DNA of 64,000 nucleotides from Sandaracinus sp964481145 (GTDB lineage Bacteria; Myxococcota_A; Polyangia; Polyangiales; Sandaracinaceae): contig CAYZTA010000004.1 of assembly GCA_964481145.1 (NCBI GenBank), positions 1 through 64,000 on the forward strand. Reading direction: 5' to 3'. The notes beneath the pieces are model-generated. The model was not told the origin of the DNA and made no database searches. It was given only the letters and a program-made list of their open reading frames with translations. Made by a program: the position numbers and the translations under genes. Positions 32,189 to 41,666 of this stretch are shown one piece after another. Positions within the stretch are counted from its first letter, which is position 1. Each line of letters opens with the position of its first letter.

Positions 32189-34489
32189 ATGCGACCTTCG
32201 ACCTTGCTTTCTTTCCACGCACGAACAGCCTTTCTCGCGTTGTCGATCGGCTGCTTTCTTTCTGTCCCAAGCACCTCGTCAGCGCAGGATTTCGACGAGT
32301 TCGACGACGAATTCGAAGACGAGCAACGTCAAGCTCCACCGGCAGCGACCCCCCGCAGCACCGATGCGGAGTTCGACGACGAAGAGAGTCTGGAGAGCGA
32401 ACCCGAGGCGGATGAGTTCGGTGAAGCGCCGCGCGAGACATCTGCGCGCTCAGCCGCCGCACCGGCGACCGCGTCACGCGGACGCACCGGCGACCTGTTG
32501 TCGGATCGCGCGAGCGACGATTGGCGAAATCGCCGATTCGTACTCCACAACACCTGGGGCGGTTCGGTCGGTGGTATCCACGTGCTCGATGCGGGTTCGG
32601 GACCGAGCGAGAGCTTCCGCGTCCAGCTCCTCACGGACTTCTTCTTTGCCAATGGGTTCCTCAACCCGGGCGATGACAACCGCCATATCGGCGGCTCGCT
32701 CTCGCTGAGCTGGAGCCCTTGGGATTTCATTGAGATCTATGCTGCGATCGCGAGCTACGCGAACTCGAACGCGACCGAAAGCCCGGCGCTCTTCCAGGTG
32801 CTCGGTGACACGCTCCTCGGCATCAAAGGCTACTACGAGGTGCTACCGTTCTTGACGTTGGGCGGTGATGTGTCGGTCGCGCTGCTCAATACGGTCGGCG
32901 ACATCGGCCTCGTCGGAGACAGCACGAGCATCGGCATTCGCGGCAACGCCACGCTCGATTTGCGCGGCCTCGACTCCCCGATTCCCCTCATCGCACGTCT
33001 CAACCTGCAATATTATTTCGACAACTCGCAGGCGCTCATCGGTGGTGTGGAGCAGGCTCGCTATGATGCTCTGCCGACCACCGGACCGGATGCCCGTGCG
33101 CCGGCGTTTCAGGATGAGACGCGTCAGCTCCTGACCCGCGTCGAACGCTTCGCGCTCGGCATCAACCGCACAGACTTCTTCAACATCGGGATCGGCTTCG
33201 AAGCGCCGTTCACCGTGATGCAAGACTTCACCATCAGCCCCGTGCTCGAATGGCAGCTCGGGATTCCTGTCAATCGTCAGGGATACAGCTGCCTCGACCC
33301 ACGTGCCCCGGGCAGCGAAACGCTTCCTCTGGGTTCGGATGATTGCCTTGCGCGCACCGATATCAGCGCGTTCCCCAGCACGCTTACGCTCGGCGTGCGT
33401 GTGATGCCGCCCTTCCGTGGGCTCTCGATCACGGCCGCGGTCGATATCGGCACGACGGGCATGTCGACCTTCGTGCGCGAGCTCGCGGGCAACGCGCCTT
33501 ACAACGTGATCCTGGGGCTCGGCTATGCATTCGACACCGTCCCGCGCGTCGAGACGGTCGAACGTGAAGTGGAGCGTCGAATCGAAGTGTCCGCGCCGGC
33601 ACCGATTCGTGGGCGTGTGAATGGCACCGTCGTCGAAGCGGGCACCGGAACCCCCATCAGCGGCGCCACCGTGACGTATGTGGGCCGGGAGCTGACGAGC
33701 CAGTCGACCGGTGGTGATGGTCGCTTCGTGAGCTACGAGCTCGAGCCTGGCGAAGTGGTGATGGACATCAGCCACCCCGAATACAACGCCGGCCGCTGCA
33801 GTGCGACGATCGCCGAGACCGGCGATGTGGAAGCTCGTTGCGAGCTGACCGCGCTTCCGCGGGTGGGAAGCGTACGTGGCACCGTACGCAGCGATACCGG
33901 AAGTGCCGTGGGTGGCGCGCAAGTGCAGGTGAGCGGACCGCAGACGTTCTCGGTCGTCACCGATCCGAGCGGTCAGTTCATCCGCAATGATTTGCCGCCC
34001 GGCACCTACAGCGCGCGTGTGGACGCCGAAGGTTTCCTCATCAACCAGGAGAGCTTCGAGGTGCGTCCGCGCGAAGCTACGCAGCCCGAAATCGTCGTGA
34101 TCACCCGGCCTCGCCGCTCGCTCGTCTCGCTCCAGGCGCGCGAGATCATCATCCGTCGTCAGGTGAACTTCGCCACGAACATGGCGGAGATCTTGCCGGA
34201 CAGCACTCCGCTCTTGAGCGAGATCGCAGACGTGCTCTTGCGACATCCGGAGATTCGCCGATTGGAGATCCAAGGGCACACCGACAGCAACGGCGATGAT
34301 GCCCACAACATGGACCTCTCGCAGCGTCGCGCCGATGCGGTGCGCGAGTGGCTCATCAGCGCGGGCGTCGAGGCGAGCCGATTGGTGGCGCAGGGATATG
34401 GTGAGACGCGTCCGCTCGTGCCCAATATCACGGCGGGCAATCGCGCGCGGAACCGTCGAGTTCAGTTCATCATCACCGAGCGCGAATAA
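32189..34489 (+). CDS. OmpA-family outer-membrane protein with two carboxypeptidase-regulatory-like domains
   Basis: A 766-residue outer-membrane protein. A signal peptide (1-34) is followed by an acidic linker (DEFDDEFEDE), a beta-strand-rich barrel region (about 110-450), two CarboxypepD_reg/CnaB-like domains (about 480-560 GTVVEAGTGTPISGATVTYV; 565-640 GTVRSDTGSAVGGAQVQVSG) and a C-terminal OmpA peptidoglycan-binding domain (about 655-766) with EIQGHTDSNGDDAHN, LSQRRADAV and NRARNRRVQF. It probably links the outer membrane to peptidoglycan. The ATG at 32189 has GAGGAG six bases upstream. Single-gene unit: a hairpin lies before it and a strong terminator after it. Confidence 0.9.
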   Translation: MRPSTLLSFHARTAFLALSIGCFLSVPSTSSAQDFDEFDDEFEDEQRQAPPAATPRSTDAEFDDEESLESEPEADEFGEAPRETSARSAAAPATASRGRTGDLLSDRASDDWRNRRFVLHNTWGGSVGGIHVLDAGSGPSESFRVQLLTDFFFANGFLNPGDDNRHIGGSLSLSWSPWDFIEIYAAIASYANSNATESPALFQVLGDTLLGIKGYYEVLPFLTLGGDVSVALLNTVGDIGLVGDSTSIGIRGNATLDLRGLDSPIPLIARLNLQYYFDNSQALIGGVEQARYDALPTTGPDARAPAFQDETRQLLTRVERFALGINRTDFFNIGIGFEAPFTVMQDFTISPVLEWQLGIPVNRQGYSCLDPRAPGSETLPLGSDDCLARTDISAFPSTLTLGVRVMPPFRGLSITAAVDIGTTGMSTFVRELAGNAPYNVILGLGYAFDTVPRVETVEREVERRIEVSAPAPIRGRVNGTVVEAGTGTPISGATVTYVGRELTSQSTGGDGRFVSYELEPGEVVMDISHPEYNAGRCSATIAETGDVEARCELTALPRVGSVRGTVRSDTGSAVGGAQVQVSGPQTFSVVTDPSGQFIRNDLPPGTYSARVDAEGFLINQESFEVRPREATQPEIVVITRPRRSLVSLQAREIIIRRQVNFATNMAEILPDSTPLLSEIADVLLRHPEIRRLEIQGHTDSNGDDAHNMDLSQRRADAVREWLISAGVEASRLVAQGYGETRPLVPNITAGNRARNRRVQFIITERE

Positions 34490-34517
34490 GCGGGCCCCCT
34501 CTCTCGAGGAGGCATGA

Positions 34518-34546
34518 AGCCGGACCCCCCAAGGGGTCCGGCTTTT
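34518..34546 (+). terminator. Rho-independent terminator after the OmpA-family gene
   Basis: Perfect 11-bp stem AGCCGGACCCC / GGGGTCCGGCT around a CCAA loop, followed by TTTT (34543-34546). Confidence 0.92.
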
Positions 34547-34608
34547 GCCGTTTGTGGCCCCATCGTTTTTCTTACCGACCGGCTTCGAAGCGCTATTCTC
34601 CCGCCCAC

Positions 34609-35664
34609 ATGACGTTGCTCGTCGAACGTTGGCCGCGGCTCTCGGCCCTCCCGCACCTCACGATCGGAACGTATCCCACGCCGCTCGCCCCCCTCCCACG
34701 GCTCTCCGCCGCTTTCGGCGCCGAACTCTGGGTCAAACGAGACGACCTGACTCACCCGACCTACGGAGGAAACAAGATCCGCAAGCTCGAGTTTCTCTTG
34801 GCGCAGGCCATGGCCGAGGGGGCCAACACCATCGTCACGACCGGAGCGGTCGGCTCGCACCACGTCCTTGCGACTTCGCTCTTCGGAGCGCGATATGGCT
34901 TCGAAGTCCATTCGGTGCTCTTGCCGCAGATGCGCTCGCAGCACGTCGAGAACAACATTCGAGCAGGGTTGGCCGCCGGCGCGATCATTCACCCGCTCTC
35001 GCATGTCGCGATGTTCCCCGCGGCCGTCGCGGCGCTCGTCACCAAGCTCAAACTCCAGAGGAAGCGCATCTTCGTGATCGGTCCCGGCGGCAGCGATGCG
35101 TCAGGCGTGCTCGGATATATCGACGCTGGGCTCGAGCTCGGACAACAGCTGCTGCAGGCAGGCACACGCGAGCCCAATGTGATTTACGTACCGCTCGGCA
35201 CGGGAGGAACCGCCGCAGGTCTTGCGGTGGGGCTCGCCGCAGCGGGGGTGATGGCTGAAATCGTGGCCGTCCGAGTCACCCCGCGCTCCCTCATTCGCAA
35301 AGGGATGCTGAGCGCGTTGACGCGCGGTTTGGTTCAAAAGCTGCGTGGAATCACCGATCGCTTCCCTGGCGTGGCGGAGATCGCGATGAAGAACCTCACC
35401 ATCGAGGAAGGTTTTCTCGGCGAGGGATACGGCATCCCGACGGGTGTGGGACGCGAAGCGACGCGCGTCGCCCTCGAAACGGAGGGGATCGTATTGGACG
35501 CGAGCTACACGGCGAAAACGATGGCCGCTTTGATGATGCACGCCCGCGGGCCGCGACGTGGACAGCGGATGATCTACGTGCACACGCTGAACAGCGCGCC
35601 GATCGCTCCCCTGCTCGCCGGCGCACCGCTTCTCCCGAAACGGATCGAAGCGCTGCTCGGATAG
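34609..35664 (+). CDS. PLP-dependent ACC deaminase / D-cysteine desulfhydrase family enzyme
   Basis: A fold-type II PLP enzyme of 351 aa. The lysine that binds PLP lies in THPTYGGNKIRKLEFLL (about residue 52), the phosphate cup is GTGGTAAGLAVG, and TTGAVGSHHVLATS is the region contacting the substrate carboxylate. Close relatives cleave D-cysteine to pyruvate, ammonia and sulfide, or deaminate ACC; the residues that separate them cannot be settled here. The ATG at 34609 is taken over the longer frame, which would run into the terminator. Convergent with the OmpA-like lipoprotein gene (7 nt). Confidence 0.88.
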   Translation: MTLLVERWPRLSALPHLTIGTYPTPLAPLPRLSAAFGAELWVKRDDLTHPTYGGNKIRKLEFLLAQAMAEGANTIVTTGAVGSHHVLATSLFGARYGFEVHSVLLPQMRSQHVENNIRAGLAAGAIIHPLSHVAMFPAAVAALVTKLKLQRKRIFVIGPGGSDASGVLGYIDAGLELGQQLLQAGTREPNVIYVPLGTGGTAAGLAVGLAAAGVMAEIVAVRVTPRSLIRKGMLSALTRGLVQKLRGITDRFPGVAEIAMKNLTIEEGFLGEGYGIPTGVGREATRVALETEGIVLDASYTAKTMAALMMHARGPRRGQRMIYVHTLNSAPIAPLLAGAPLLPKRIEALLG

Positions 35665-35671
35665 ATGCGCC

Positions 35672-36778
35672 TCAACGAGGATCGATATACGCGACGAGTA
35701 CGATGCGCAAGCGATCGGCAGAGTCGGCCGAGGGCATGCTCACTCCGGGTTCGCGTACATGCACGCGCTCCGCTGAAATCCCCGCGGAAATGAGCGCGCG
35801 GCGCGCCCATTCGGCGCGCGCTCTCGAGAGCCGAGTCGCCGACTCACCCACGCCAGGAACATCCACTTCGATGGCCACTGGTCCATGTGGATGCATCCGC
35901 AGAAGCGACGCCGCCTGCGCGATTCGCCGCTCCGCACCCGGCGATGGTTGCGTGGTCGTACCGCGGAACATGGAGCCAAGCTCCAACCCAAGTCCTCGCT
36001 CGAATTGCATGACCGAAAGCCCCGTTTCTCGAGCGGCCTCGAGCAAGGACGCGATCTCTTCTCGGGTGGGAGCAGGGCGCATTCGACGTGCGCTGGCAAG
36101 CGCATCACGGGCGGCTTCATGGGCCTGTTCGGCCAGTTCGAGCGCTTGTCGGGGACTGCCGTGACCAGCCGACAGACCGGCGAGCTCTTCGGCGCGTGCG
36201 AGGACGATGGTCTCCGCGCCCATCACCCCCGCTGCCGCGATGAGCAAACGCGCCCGTTCGCGAATCGCGAGCGCTGCGCGTCGCAGCTCTGCATCATCGG
36301 CGATCGACACACGCGCACGCCGCACCGGATGAGCTTCATCACGCTCGGCAAGCTCGAGGGCGCGCTCCAACTCCTCGCGTGCGGCGCGGGATGCGCGAGC
36401 TCGCGCCATCTCGGCTTCGATCGCGCGCGCTGCGCGCTCGTCTTCCACCGCGCGTTCCTCGAGAACGATCGCCTCCTGTTCGATCGAAGCCCGCTCGTGC
36501 TCGATCCGCGCCCGCTCGTGCTCCGCCAAGGCCGCCGCCGCTTCGAGGCGGGCCCGTGTCGCATGATCTGCAGACGCGTCGAGATCTCCGCTGGCGAAGG
36601 CACGTTCGGACTCGTCTGCCGCGGCATATGCCGCGGCCACGAGCTCTGGCGCGGTGGCGCGCGCATCCTCGATCCCCATGTGGGTGAGGTCGCGACGCAC
36701 GTCTGCCGCATCTCGAACAGAAGGCCCGCACCCCAACACGACGCATATCGCGCCAACTGAACTTACAAACGCTCTCAC
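35672..36778 (-). CDS. Lipoprotein with DUF4398-like helices and degenerate OmpA-like domain
   Basis: A 368-residue lipoprotein (lipobox VVLGC). It has a DUF4398-like helical segment (AAAYAADESERAFASGDLDA-type), a long Ala/Glu/Arg coiled coil (about 65-130) and a C-terminal OmpA-like domain (about 270-368, VAIEVDVPGVGESATRLSRA) in which the usual GHTD motif is replaced, so peptidoglycan binding is uncertain. The GTG start at 36778 overlaps the stop of the upstream gene (GTGA) and begins the signal peptide; the much longer open frame upstream is compositional. Third gene of the operon TerB-like, coiled coil, lipoprotein. Confidence 0.8.
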   Translation of the reverse strand: MRAFVSSVGAICVVLGCGPSVRDAADVRRDLTHMGIEDARATAPELVAAAYAAADESERAFASGDLDASADHATRARLEAAAALAEHERARIEHERASIEQEAIVLEERAVEDERAARAIEAEMARARASRAAREELERALELAERDEAHPVRRARVSIADDAELRRAALAIRERARLLIAAAGVMGAETIVLARAEELAGLSAGHGSPRQALELAEQAHEAARDALASARRMRPAPTREEIASLLEAARETGLSVMQFERGLGLELGSMFRGTTTQPSPGAERRIAQAASLLRMHPHGPVAIEVDVPGVGESATRLSRARAEWARRALISAGISAERVHVREPGVSMPSADSADRLRIVLVAYIDPR

Positions 36779-37182
36779 GATCCGTCCCGTTCTCGCTCGT
36801 GCTGCAAACGCGCCAACGCCTCTGCGGCGGCCTGGACACGCAACTCCATCTGAACTCGGCGTGCGCGCGCCATCACGAGCTCCGAACGTGCGCGATGGGC
36901 TTCGATACGTCGCTCCGCAGCCCGTAAAGCCGCGCGCGCGATCGCCTCCGCACGCGCAGCTGCCTCCGTTTCGCCGTGCGTCCTCCGCCGATCGGATTCG
37001 CGCAACGCTTGGCGCGCGTGCCCGAGAAGTTCTCCAGCATCGGCGCGCTCCGCCGCCTCCTCGAGCTCGCTCACGCGAGAGCGAAGCGAAGAGACCTCCA
37101 TCGGCTCTTCTGCCTTCCCTCGCGACACACTCGAAAGCACGACGAGCGCGCACACCGCCAAGATTCGCAAACGCTCATGCAC
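36775..37182 (-). CDS. Secreted coiled-coil protein
   Basis: A 135-residue protein with a signal peptide (VHERLRILAVCALVVLSS, cleaved near RGKAEE) and a body that is one long Arg/Glu/Ala coiled coil (from about 33 to the end). The GTG start overlaps the TerB-like stop by 8 nt and its own stop overlaps the lipoprotein start by 4 nt, so the three are translated together. It probably associates in the periplasm with the coiled coil of the downstream lipoprotein. No family recognised. Confidence 0.72.
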   Translation of the reverse strand: MHERLRILAVCALVVLSSVSRGKAEEPMEVSSLRSRVSELEEAAERADAGELLGHARQALRESDRRRTHGETEAAARAEAIARAALRAAERRIEAHRARSELVMARARRVQMELRVQAAAEALARLQHERERDGS

Positions 37183-37648
37183 TGGCGGACTCGATCGCAC
37201 GCACGGCTTCGACCACCAGCTTGTCAAAGTTTCGCCACCAGTTCGTCCGCGTCGTCGGTTGAAATTCATAAAGTGAAAGCGCGCGTGCTTCGAGCCATTG
37301 TCCGCGTTCGTCTTCGATCTTGAGTTTTCGTCGCAATTCTCGGAGCAGCTCGGTCTCCTCGGGCTCCACGGCGGCATCGGCCAACGCCATCCAAGCCGCA
37401 CACAAATAGACCATTTCGCGATCGCGCGCATCGAGCTCCCCTGGATCAATCTCGTCCAAGTGGAGAGGTCTCCTATCAGCAGACGTCAGCTCGCGATCGC
37501 TCGGCAGGACGAGTCCCATCGAAATCGCGGCTCCTCGTGCGGCTTGATGCTCCTCGGGGGCGAGCTCGCGATCAGCCCATGCCATCGACATCATCACTTC
37601 GAACAAGACCCTGCGCGTCTCCATCCCGATCACGTCGATTGCCGCCAT
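37175..37648 (-). CDS. TerB-like domain protein
   Basis: A 157-residue helical protein of the TerB type, seen in tellurite-resistance and Ter-associated stress systems. The two-fold pattern of metal-site helices is visible: AWADRELAPEEHQAARGAA (residues about 18-36) and LADAAVEPEETELLRELRR (about 95-113). The ATG at 37648 has GAGGAGAG five bases upstream; the longer frame overlaps the divergent gene. It heads a three-gene operon and is separated by 153 bp from the divergent MoxR-vWA operon, an association known for TerB-like genes. Confidence 0.78.
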   Translation of the reverse strand: MAAIDVIGMETRRVLFEVMMSMAWADRELAPEEHQAARGAAISMGLVLPSDRELTSADRRPLHLDEIDPGELDARDREMVYLCAAWMALADAAVEPEETELLRELRRKLKIEDERGQWLEARALSLYEFQPTTRTNWWRNFDKLVVEAVRAIESASA

Positions 37649-37801
37649 GCATCTCTCCTCGGTGCGGCGAATCCTACATGACAGAGGGCAGGATGGGCCA
37701 AGCACGAGCGATCGAACGAGGGAGAGCCCCCGAATTGAGGTCCGCGATGTGAATCGTGGATTTCGGGCGGGTGATCGCGCACACTCGTCCATCCTCCGAC
37801 G

Positions 37802-39334
37802 ATGTCCGCGTATCTCGAGCGTGCAGCGCTCCATCAGAGCCGATTCCGCACTCCAGGTGTGTCGCCCGATACGCGCGGCGTGGTGCTCGGACCCAAGGGA
37901 TTGCTCCTCTTCCCATCGCTCGATCGCGTCGTTGCATTCTTTCGTGCGTATGGCGAGACGAGCTCACTCGACGAGGTCCTTCCAGCCCTTTCGATCAGGC
38001 GCGTCGTCACCCCGCTCCGAACGCGCGAGCTTCTCGTCACCCTGACGGCCGAATCGTCGTACCGCATGGATCGCGTATCGGCGATCGCGCGCCTGGCCGG
38101 CGGTCTCGTCTTCACAGGCACTTCGAGACATTTCGTGAAGTATCGCGACGCGGCCTCACCCCTTGGATACGACGTGATGGAGCTCTTGGACGAACCCGCC
38201 GATGTCGTCCTTTATCACGACGAATTCCGACAAGTGTACACATTCGAGCGCGAGCTCTCGTTCCGAGAGCTCTTGCTCAAGCTCGAACCCATGCGGGCCC
38301 CGGCCGCAGCGACAACCACTCCGCCCCGTCTTTGGGTGAGTGCAGAGACGGGCCTTGGCCACGCGCTCATTGGCTATCTCTTCCGCTGGAAGTCGCGAGC
38401 CCGAGTCACACTCGTGGAATGGCCGAGCCAGAGCGCATTCGAAGACGCCCCCACCCGCCTCCATTTGTTCGAGTTGGAGGAGGCCTCGACGCGAATCGTC
38501 TCGCTCCTTCGCTCCCTTCCCGGAGTGCACGTCTTTGCGCCCATCGGCAAAGGCGCCGGGATCGAGCTCGGGTTCGAACATCCGATCGCGCTCGACTCGT
38601 GTCAAAGCCTGTTCCCAGGAGGCTCACTCACCCTTTTTCGAGGAGACGGACACGTCACGATCATCGACCCGCTCCCCCCTCTCGCACCGGTCGGTTCCCT
38701 CGTGCGTTCTTCCGTATCGCTCGAGACCCCAGGCTCGATTCCGCGTGGATACCCCGTGGGCGACGCCCAAGCCGTGGCCCTCGATCTGCGGCTCGCAGCC
38801 ACGCAAGCACCCTTTCGAAACATCGTCGCGAGCATCATCCCCACCTCGCAGCGCGAATGGTTCGTGAAACTGCTCTATTTGCTCCCAGAACGCACCCTCG
38901 ATTCACTCCGCGTCGCGATCACGGACGAAGCTTTCTACCTCCTCGACCCAGCCGGCATCGAAGGCGTGCCTCTAGGTCGATTCTATAGTGAATTCGCACC
39001 ACGTATCTATGTGCCAGCAGGGTTGACGCTCATGCCTGCCATCTCACCACCCGTGCTCGAAGAGCTGTTTGGTCAACGCGGTGGGGCGCACGTCTTCTTC
39101 GAACCTGAATCTCCCCTTCCTCGTGCGATTTCGAACGACAGCTTCGGAACCATCTCTCGCCAGATGCTGAGCGAAATCGCCATGGAGAACATACACGCCA
39201 ACGCGCCACTCAAATACGACCCTCCACTGCCGCACATCGAATACGGCCCCGAGACACGCTTTCCACTCTGGGGCGCTCCTGGCCGCGCCGAATCGGAATC
39301 GAAAGAGGCACTCCGAGAAACGGAAGACGTTTGA
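37802..39334 (+). CDS. Unknown protein, first gene of the MoxR-vWA operon
   Basis: A 510-residue soluble protein without signal peptide or membrane helix. The pattern of alternating short strands and a few helices suggests several alpha/beta modules: 20-170, a second segment starting at RLWVSAETGLGHALIGYLFR (about 178) and a third around 330-470 (YLLPERTLDSLRVAITDEAF, VPLGRFYSEFAPRIYVP). No catalytic motif recognised. It ends in a TTGA overlap with the next gene. Its conserved-looking place ahead of MoxR and vWA genes suggests a system-specific adaptor or target-recognition subunit. Confidence 0.78.
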   Translation: MSAYLERAALHQSRFRTPGVSPDTRGVVLGPKGLLLFPSLDRVVAFFRAYGETSSLDEVLPALSIRRVVTPLRTRELLVTLTAESSYRMDRVSAIARLAGGLVFTGTSRHFVKYRDAASPLGYDVMELLDEPADVVLYHDEFRQVYTFERELSFRELLLKLEPMRAPAAATTTPPRLWVSAETGLGHALIGYLFRWKSRARVTLVEWPSQSAFEDAPTRLHLFELEEASTRIVSLLRSLPGVHVFAPIGKGAGIELGFEHPIALDSCQSLFPGGSLTLFRGDGHVTIIDPLPPLAPVGSLVRSSVSLETPGSIPRGYPVGDAQAVALDLRLAATQAPFRNIVASIIPTSQREWFVKLLYLLPERTLDSLRVAITDEAFYLLDPAGIEGVPLGRFYSEFAPRIYVPAGLTLMPAISPPVLEELFGQRGGAHVFFEPESPLPRAISNDSFGTISRQMLSEIAMENIHANAPLKYDPPLPHIEYGPETRFPLWGAPGRAESESKEALRETEDV

Positions 39335-40464
39335 GCGCAGACCCGCGAGTCGCTGCCAAATTGCAGCAAGCGTACGACGCGTTGATCACGGAGTTCCTCG
39401 CACCGCTCCTTTCCGGTCGCGACGCTTCACTAGGGCGACCTCTCGCTCCCGGGGCCCTCGACTATTTCGCGAGAGCACAAACACACTCCGCCCAAGCCGA
39501 GCTCGACATCATCCACGCGCTCCATCGCGGCGGGTCCGAAATCACCATGATGGAAGCCGTGACCTGGCCCACGCGCGACCTCGTGGCCATCGCCATGGTC
39601 CTGCACAATCTCCTCTATCTCACCGATCCCAGCCTCGATCGCATCTTCGTGCGCGGCGCGCGCAATGTCATCCTCGAATGGATCGATCAACTGCTGAGTG
39701 AGATCGACGCGCCCGCCACGCGCGCCGAAGCGCTCGCACGCCACGCCATGGTCAGCGCCTTTCTGAAGGCCGTACGACGCGACACCGTCGTCACCAACTG
39801 GGCCTACACTTATCGTTTCTATGGACGACCTCCGCCTCCCAACGTCGTGGCCTTCCCGCGCGTCCGGCTCGTTCACGAGGAGCACTCGGAGATCGAGCTG
39901 ATGGCCACATTCTCCAAGCTCGATGAGCAACACGATCTCGGCCTCACGTTGCGCCTCCGTGACCTCCTTTCGCGATCCCCCGTCACCGAGCTTTGCTGTC
40001 CCGATCGCGCGAACCCACTGCGCTTCGGTCTCGCGATCCTCAAGGTCCTCTCCGATCGCGCATTGCGCGGCGGAATCGCACGGACCATCGCGGGACACGA
40101 TGAGTGGGCCCACGCCAGTGTGCTCGGCGCTGCATTGGCGGCACCGGAGCTTCGCCATGCGAAGCCCGCCCTCCTCGCGCCGCTCTTCGATTTCCTCCTC
40201 GAGATTCATCTGACCGCCACCCTCGATACGCGACGGGAAAAGCGATTGCCGGCGGCCATCCCAGTTCATGCGGCACGATATGCGGCGGTGCTCTTGGCGT
40301 GGCTCGATGCCCCTGCTCTCCAGGCCCCCTTCGACTTGCTCGACAGCCCGGATCGTGGGCTCGTCACGAACCGCGCACATGCCTTGCGCAAACTCGTCCC
40401 TCGACAACAGCTCGCCGAAGTCCACGCGCTTTTGTCTCGCGCGCGGTTCGCTTTCACGGAATGA
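39331..40464 (+). CDS. Unknown helical protein, second gene of the MoxR-vWA operon
   Basis: A 377-residue, predominantly helical soluble protein. Recognisable stretches such as LVAIAMVLHNLLYLTDPSLD and YAAVLLAWLDAPALQAPFDL look like repeated helix pairs, perhaps ARM/HEAT-like, but no family is assigned. The start is TTG, overlapping the previous stop as TTGA; the stop overlaps the MoxR start as ATGA. Close coupling on both sides implies stoichiometric production with the ATPase. Confidence 0.75.
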   Translation: MSADPRVAAKLQQAYDALITEFLAPLLSGRDASLGRPLAPGALDYFARAQTHSAQAELDIIHALHRGGSEITMMEAVTWPTRDLVAIAMVLHNLLYLTDPSLDRIFVRGARNVILEWIDQLLSEIDAPATRAEALARHAMVSAFLKAVRRDTVVTNWAYTYRFYGRPPPPNVVAFPRVRLVHEEHSEIELMATFSKLDEQHDLGLTLRLRDLLSRSPVTELCCPDRANPLRFGLAILKVLSDRALRGGIARTIAGHDEWAHASVLGAALAAPELRHAKPALLAPLFDFLLEIHLTATLDTRREKRLPAAIPVHAARYAAVLLAWLDAPALQAPFDLLDSPDRGLVTNRAHALRKLVPRQQLAEVHALLSRARFAFTE

Positions 40465-41666
40465 TTGCACCGATTCGAGGTACGCGAGTGACCGCCCATG
40501 AAAGCCAAATCGTAGAACGACTCACGAGCATCGCGCACGTGCTCGAGCGCACGTTCTTGGGAAAAACAGAGACCGTTCGTCTCATGCTCGTGGCCGCGGT
40601 CGCGGGTGAACACATGCTCCTGGTGGGCCCTCCCGGAACCGCGAAGAGCGCGATCGTGCGCATGTTCGCGAAGCTCGTGGATGCACGGTACTTCGAATAC
40701 CTGCTCACTCGATTCACCGAGCCCAACGAGATCTTCGGGCCCATCGACATTCAAGCATTTCGCTCAGGCACCTATCAACGACGAATGGAAGGGATGCTCC
40801 CAACAGGAGAAATCGTCTTCCTCGACGAAGTCTTCAAAGCCAATAGCGCCATCCTCAACTCGCTCCTCAGCGTACTGAACGAGCGCGTCTACACGGTCGG
40901 CGGCGCGGCGCTCAAGGTCCCTCTGATCAGCGCGTTCGGCGCGAGCAACGAGATTCCCAATGATGACGATCTCATGGCGATCTTCGATCGCTTTTTGATT
41001 CGTCTGCGGAGTGACAATCTCGACAGTTATCATTTCCATGATTTGCTCGTGCGCGGACTTGCCCACGAAGCCGCAAAGATCACGGGCGAATACGATCGCA
41101 TGACGCCCCTTCTCTCCGCGCATGATTTGACGAACCTGCATGCAGGATTCGGCGAACGGATGCGTCGAATTCCCGAAAATTTCTTGGCCCAATACAAAGG
41201 ACTCATCTTCCAGATTCGCGCCGAAGGCGTCTCCATCAGCGATCGGCGCGCGGTGAAAATGTTGAAGCTCTTTTGTGCGAGCGCGCTCATCGACGGTCGT
41301 TCGGCGCCCGACCAGAGCGATTTCTTCCTGCTCAAGCATGTCTGGAACAGCCTCGACCAGTCGGAAATCTTAGACGGAATCGTCGGCCCCGTACTCGAGC
41401 AATGGTATCGAGACCACCCTCTCGCGCGCCGCGCCACCGCCACTGAAGTCGGAATCGATGCGCTCCTCAAAGAGATGAATCGTATTCGAGATCTCATCAC
41501 CGGAGATCGCCCTCTGAGCGATATTCAGCTCTTCTCTCAACTCAAAGCGCTCCAAGAAATTCGCGCAGCGCTCCAGGCCATCGGCACACGTCCCGCCGTC
41601 GACGCCGTCAGCCGCGTCGACCAGCTCCTCGGACATGTCTATCAATCCGGCAAATTCAGCCAGTGA
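40461..41666 (+). CDS. MoxR-family AAA+ ATPase (RavA-like)
   Basis: MoxR ATPases are hexameric chaperone-like motors that work with vWA proteins. The 401-residue product has Walker A GPPGTAKS (about 55-62), Walker B EIVFLDEVFKANSAILNSLL (about 114-133), sensor 1 FGASNEIP and the arginine-finger area FDRFLIRLRSDNL. The Walker B region resembles the E. coli RavA branch, whose partner ViaA is a vWA protein, and a vWA gene follows immediately with a 4-nt overlap (GTGA). The upstream open frame to 40104 overlaps the previous gene and is rejected; the ATG at 40461 overlaps its stop. Confidence 0.94.
   Translation: MIAPIRGTRVTAHESQIVERLTSIAHVLERTFLGKTETVRLMLVAAVAGEHMLLVGPPGTAKSAIVRMFAKLVDARYFEYLLTRFTEPNEIFGPIDIQAFRSGTYQRRMEGMLPTGEIVFLDEVFKANSAILNSLLSVLNERVYTVGGAALKVPLISAFGASNEIPNDDDLMAIFDRFLIRLRSDNLDSYHFHDLLVRGLAHEAAKITGEYDRMTPLLSAHDLTNLHAGFGERMRRIPENFLAQYKGLIFQIRAEGVSISDRRAVKMLKLFCASALIDGRSAPDQSDFFLLKHVWNSLDQSEILDGIVGPVLEQWYRDHPLARRATATEVGIDALLKEMNRIRDLITGDRPLSDIQLFSQLKALQEIRAALQAIGTRPAVDAVSRVDQLLGHVYQSGKFSQ

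Noticed and set aside
32843..34306. 487-codon minus-strand frame
   Set aside because: Antisense shadow of the OmpA-family gene in GC-rich sequence.
36779..37153. N-terminal extension of the OmpA-like lipoprotein frame
   Set aside because: It overlaps the coiled-coil gene in another frame, is Arg/Ser/Cys-rich, and would bury the lipoprotein signal; the GTG at 36778 explains the data better.
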